This document shows positions 4,435 through 6,840 of a stretch of 6,840 nt of DNA, one piece after another. The stretch is from an uncultured bacterium (GTDB lineage: Bacteria; Cyanobacteriota; Vampirovibrionia; Gastranaerophilales; Gastranaerophilaceae): NCBI GenBank assembly GCA_900556295.1, contig USOK01000086.1:1-6840 (forward strand). The letters run 5' to 3'. Within the stretch, counting starts at the first letter, position 1. Each line of letters begins with the position of its first letter. Made by a program: the position numbers and the translations under genes. The notes below the pieces were generated by a model that saw only the letters and a list, made by a program, of their open reading frames with translations, did no database searches and was not told where the DNA came from.

Positions 4435-4716
4435 ATGGCACGTTCATTAAAAAAAGGCCCTTATGTAGAAGAAGCTCTACAAACTAAAATAGAAAAAATG
4501 AATGCAAACTCTGAGAAAAAAGTTATTAAAACTTGGTCAAGAGCATCAATGATTATTCCTGATATGCTTGGTCATACAATCGCTGTTCACAACGGGAAAA
4601 CTCACGTTCCTGTATACGTTACTGAACAAATGATTGGTCATAAACTTGGAGAATTTGCACCAACAAGACTATTCAAAGGTCATGCAGGTTCTGATAAAAC
4701 TGCTAAAAGAAAATAG
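4435..4716 (+). CDS. rpsS: 30S ribosomal protein S19
   Basis: S19 lies in the 30S head with S13 and contacts the A-site region. From the ATG at 4435 the protein is 93 residues, the family norm, beginning M-A-R-S-L-K-K-G-P-Y-V-E. The signature G-H-K-L-G-E-F-A-P-T-R-L-F-K-G-H is at 68-83. The reading frame is open further upstream to a TTG at 4387, but that would add 16 non-conserved residues and lies in the arm of the hairpin. AGAAAGG (4421-4427), 7 nt before 4435, settles the start. The gene ends in two adjacent stops, TAG TAA, and rplV follows after 42 nt. Confidence 0.98.
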   Translation: MARSLKKGPYVEEALQTKIEKMNANSEKKVIKTWSRASMIIPDMLGHTIAVHNGKTHVPVYVTEQMIGHKLGEFAPTRLFKGHAGSDKTAKRK

Positions 4717-4758
4717 TAAACCCAAAAGGTAAAACTTTTAAGATAAGGAAAATTAAAA

Positions 4759-5097
4759 ATGGAAGCTAAAGCAAGACAAACTGATATAAAAATGACAGCA
4801 AGAAAACTTCGCAGAGTAATCAACGAAGTAAGAGGTAAATCTGTCGTTGAAGCTCAAGATATGTTACGTTTTATGCCTTATTTTGCAGCAAGAGTAGTTG
4901 AAAAGAACTTGAAAGCTGCTGTTGCGAATGCACAAGAAAAATATGGTGTAGGAGCTGAATCTTTGAAAGTTTCTGAAATTTTCGCAGATGAAAGCGTTAC
5001 ATACAAAAGAGCAAGAACAAGAGCGCAAGGTCGTATGTATTCAAGACTAAAACGCACTTCTCACTTAACTTTAAAAGTAAGTGATATCACTAAGTAG
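4759..5097 (+). CDS. rplV: 50S ribosomal protein L22
   Basis: L22 binds all domains of 23S rRNA, and its long beta-hairpin lines the exit tunnel opposite L4. Changes in this hairpin confer macrolide resistance in many bacteria. The 112 residues match the family. M-T-A-R-K-L-R-R-V (12-20) and the hairpin region 81-107, including R-A-Q-G-R-M-Y-S-R-L-K-R-T-S-H (88-102), are clear, and no deletion is apparent in the tunnel loop. TAAGGA (4744-4749) lies 9 nt before the ATG. The gene ends with four consecutive in-frame stop codons, TAG TAG TAA TAA (5095-5106), and rpsC begins 24 nt after the first. Confidence 0.98.
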   Translation: MEAKARQTDIKMTARKLRRVINEVRGKSVVEAQDMLRFMPYFAARVVEKNLKAAVANAQEKYGVGAESLKVSEIFADESVTYKRARTRAQGRMYSRLKRTSHLTLKVSDITK

Positions 5098-5121
5098 TAG
5101 TAATAACAAAAGGTAAATAAA

Positions 5122-5853
5122 ATGGGACAAAAAACACATCCAACAGGATTTAGAATCGGTGTAATTCAACCTTGGGTAAGCACATGGTTTGCTAAGGTAA
5201 AAGATTACGGCGCATTCGTTGCAGAAGATGCAAAAATCAGAAAATTTATTAAGAAAAAACTTTATACAGCAGGTGTTTCTAAGATTTTAATCGCTAGAAA
5301 AGCTCAAAATACAACTGTTACAGTTGTTACAGCAAAACCTGGTATCGTTGTTGGTCGTGGTGGTCAAGGTATCGAAGATTTGAAAAAAGAAGTTTCAAAA
5401 TATCTTGGTAAACCTATTATCATCAATGTTGTTGAAGTTGCAAGAATTGACGCTGACGCTCAACTTGTAGCAGAAGCAATTGCTCAACAATTAGAAAAAC
5501 GTATCGCTTTCAGACGTGCAATGAAACAAGCAATGCAACGTACAATGAGAGCAGGTGCTCAAGGTATTAAAGTAATGGTTTCAGGACGTTTGGGCGGAGC
5601 TGAAATCGCTCGTTCTGAATGGGCAAAAGAAGGAAGAATTCCTCTTCAAACATTGAGAGCTGATGTTGATTACGGTTTCACAGAAGCTGATACTATTATG
5701 GGTAAAATTGGTGTTAAAGTTTGGATTTTCAAAGGCAACTTGATGCCAGGCGAAAAAGCTGACCAAAACATCAAAGCAAAAAGCGGCAAAGATGAAAAAG
5801 GTGGAAGACGTCCAAGACGTAGAATTTCTGCTGAAAATGCCGAAGAGAAATAA
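5122..5853 (+). CDS. rpsC: 30S ribosomal protein S3
   Basis: S3 forms part of the mRNA entry channel and of the ribosomal helicase. The 243 residues are slightly longer than the 233 of E. coli because of a charged C-terminal tail (about 211-243). The N-terminus M-G-Q-K-T-H-P-T-G-F-R-I-G is typical. A type II KH domain follows with its G-R-G-G loop at 78-81. Then comes F-R-R-A-M-K (130-135), in which Arg131, Arg132 and Lys135 coincide with the residues implicated in mRNA unwinding in E. coli. The C-terminal S3 domain includes G-R-L-G-G-A-E-I-A-R-S-E-W (156-168). AAAAGGT (5108-5114) lies 7 nt before the ATG. rplP follows after 30 nt. Confidence 0.98.
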   Translation: MGQKTHPTGFRIGVIQPWVSTWFAKVKDYGAFVAEDAKIRKFIKKKLYTAGVSKILIARKAQNTTVTVVTAKPGIVVGRGGQGIEDLKKEVSKYLGKPIIINVVEVARIDADAQLVAEAIAQQLEKRIAFRRAMKQAMQRTMRAGAQGIKVMVSGRLGGAEIARSEWAKEGRIPLQTLRADVDYGFTEADTIMGKIGVKVWIFKGNLMPGEKADQNIKAKSGKDEKGGRRPRRRISAENAEEK

Positions 5854-5883
5854 GTAACGAAAATATAACAGGAGTAAAATAAA

Positions 5884-6306
5884 ATGTTACAGCCTAAAAA
5901 AACAAAATACCGCAAAATGATGAAAGGCAGAATGAAAGGTACTGAAACCAGAGGAACTCAATTAGAGTTTGGTGGATATGCTCTTCAAGCTGTTGAACCT
6001 GGCTGGATTACCAGCAGACAAATCGAGGCTGCACGTCGTGCAATGACTCGTGAAATCAAACGTGGCGGTAACGTTTGGATTAAAATCTTCCCAGATAAAC
6101 CTATTACAGCAAAACCTGCTGAAACTCGTATGGGTTCTGGTAAAGGTAACTTAGAATATTGGGTAGCAGTTGTTAAGCCTAACAGAATTCTATTTGAACT
6201 TGATTACTTTGACAGAAGTGTTGCAGTTCATGCATTAGAATTAGCAGCTCAAAAACTACCTATCAAAGTTAAAATTGTTGAAAAAGCAAAATTAGAAAAC
6301 AAATAA
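5884..6306 (+). CDS. rplP: 50S ribosomal protein L16
   Basis: L16 helps organise the A-site tRNA region of the large subunit and is a late assembly protein. The 140 residues match the family. Visible are the N-terminal M-L-Q-P-K-K-T-K-Y-R-K, the segment G-G-N-V-W-I-K-I-F-P-D-K-P-I-T (61-75) and R-M-G-S-G-K-G (82-88). Arg82 is the position equivalent to Arg81 of E. coli, which is hydroxylated there by RoxA (YcfD); whether it is modified here cannot be told. AGGAG (5870-5874), 9 nt before the ATG, is the most canonical ribosome binding site of the operon. The gene ends in tandem TAA TAA, and rpmC follows after 14 nt. Confidence 0.98.
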   Translation: MLQPKKTKYRKMMKGRMKGTETRGTQLEFGGYALQAVEPGWITSRQIEAARRAMTREIKRGGNVWIKIFPDKPITAKPAETRMGSGKGNLEYWVAVVKPNRILFELDYFDRSVAVHALELAAQKLPIKVKIVEKAKLENK

Positions 6307-6320
6307 TAAGGAAATAAGTA

Positions 6321-6518
6321 ATGAAATTAAATGAAATGCGCGAAAAAACAGTTGAAGAACTGCAAGGTGCTATAATTGATTGGAAGAAAGATTTGTTCAA
6401 CTACAAATTGCAACTTTCAACTCACAAGTTAGAAAACACAGCGTTGATTTCTAAAACAAAAAGACTTATAGCTCAAGCAAAAACTGTAATAAAAGAAAAA
6501 GAGGTACAGCATGCCTAA
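6321..6518 (+). CDS. rpmC: 50S ribosomal protein L29
   Basis: L29 is a small two-helix protein beside L23 at the tunnel exit. The 65 residues match the family length and are almost all helical. M-K-L-N-E-M-R-E-K-T opens the protein, and the conserved second-helix segment K-L-E-N-T-A-L-I-S-K-T-K-R-L-I-A spans 36-51. AAGGA (6308-6312) lies 8 nt before the ATG. The end of the gene overlaps the rpsQ start by 8 nt, consistent with coupled translation. Confidence 0.96.
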   Translation: MKLNEMREKTVEELQGAIIDWKKDLFNYKLQLSTHKLENTALISKTKRLIAQAKTVIKEKEVQHA

Positions 6519-6756
6519 GAAAGAAAAACAAGGTGTAGTAATCAGCAACAAAATGGATAAAACAATTGTTGTAAAAGTAGCAGACTACGAACCACATCCA
6601 AAATACAAAAAAATCATGGAATCAAATAAAAACTATAAAGCACATGATCCTGAAAATGTTTGCAACGAAGGCGACATTGTAAGAATTGTTGAAGCAAGAC
6701 CAACATCAAAAGACAAACGTTGGGCTTTGGCTGAAGTAGTTGAAAAAGCAAGATAA
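6511..6756 (+). CDS. rpsQ: 30S ribosomal protein S17
   Basis: S17 is an OB-fold primary binding protein of the 30S body. The 81 residues match the family. It starts M-P-K-K-E-K-Q-G-V-V-I-S-N-K-M-D-K-T, and the signature G-D-I-V-R-I-V-E-A-R-P-T-S is at 54-66, followed by K-D-K-R-W. The ATG lies inside rpmC, with GAGGT (6501-6505) 5 nt upstream. The gene ends in three different stop codons in a row, TAA TAG TGA (6754-6762). rplN would be expected next but does not begin within the remaining 84 bases. Confidence 0.98.
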   Translation: MPKKEKQGVVISNKMDKTIVVKVADYEPHPKYKKIMESNKNYKAHDPENVCNEGDIVRIVEARPTSKDKRWALAEVVEKAR

Positions 6757-6769
6757 TAGTGAGTTTATT

Positions 6770-6808
6770 GTAACTGATTAGATGACGTTAAGACGTTGAG
6801 TCGGTTAC
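6770..6808 (+). promoter_or_regulatory. Long hairpin after rpsQ
   Basis: GTAACTGATT (6770-6779) pairs with AGTCGGTTAC (6799-6808) with two G-U pairs. After a three-base bulge (AGA) the stem continues with TGACGT/ACGTTG (6783-6788/6793-6798, two G-U pairs), closing on loop TAAG. The inner part also contains the tandem repeat GACGTTAA GACGTTGA (6784-6799). No T-run follows at 6809 onward (TAAGTAAATTT), so it is not a clear terminator. It stands where the rpsQ-rplN spacer should be and is another structured junction of this operon. Confidence 0.5.
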
Positions 6809-6840
6809 TAAGTAAATTTCATTGAATTATCAACAAGCGA

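Overview
This window carries the front part of a bacterial S10 ribosomal-protein operon, preceded by one prepilin-like gene, all on the + strand. The DNA is AT-rich, the genes use the standard bacterial code, and Shine-Dalgarno sequences of the AAAGG/AAGGA type are easy to see. The prepilin N-terminus (AFTLAEVLITLGVIG) and its C-terminal 'KGPNRIGYDIF' segment resemble the large families of such proteins in gut Candidatus Gastranaerophilales (Melainabacteria, a non-photosynthetic sister lineage of Cyanobacteria). This assignment rests on recalled family resemblance and is moderate confidence only; other AT-rich gut bacteria remain possible.

Layout. Positions 1-766 hold the type IV pilin / type II secretion pseudopilin-like gene. 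Its apparent 5' end contains a run of nine G, and the only good ribosome binding site feeds a different reading frame from the pilin body. Positions 767-1070 (about 300 bases) have no confident gene. They hold a possible short ORF with a non-standard start, an inverted repeat, and a good sigma-70-type promoter at 943-971 that should drive rpsJ. From 1071 to 6756 the order is rpsJ, rplC, rplD, rplW, rplB, rpsS, rplV, rpsC, rplP, rpmC, rpsQ, the canonical S10-operon order with every gene intact. The last 84 bases contain a strong hairpin before what should be rplN, which lies outside the window.

The gene products build both ribosomal subunits: S10, S19, S3 and S17 of the 30S, and L3, L4, L23, L2, L22, L16 and L29 of the 50S. 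Some junctions are very tight: rplD/rplW overlap by 1 base and rpmC/rpsQ by 8. Others are long for this operon and full of inverted repeats: rpsJ-rplC (197 nt), rplC-rplD (146 nt), rplW-rplB (214 nt), rplB-rpsS (96 nt) and rpsQ-(rplN) (at least 84 nt). The spacers before rplC and rplB share short collinear sequence blocks.

The coding content is ordinary housekeeping. The parts worth a second look are the poly-G frame problem in the prepilin gene and the structured spacers inside the ribosomal operon. No defence system, mobile element, CRISPR array or RNA gene is visible.
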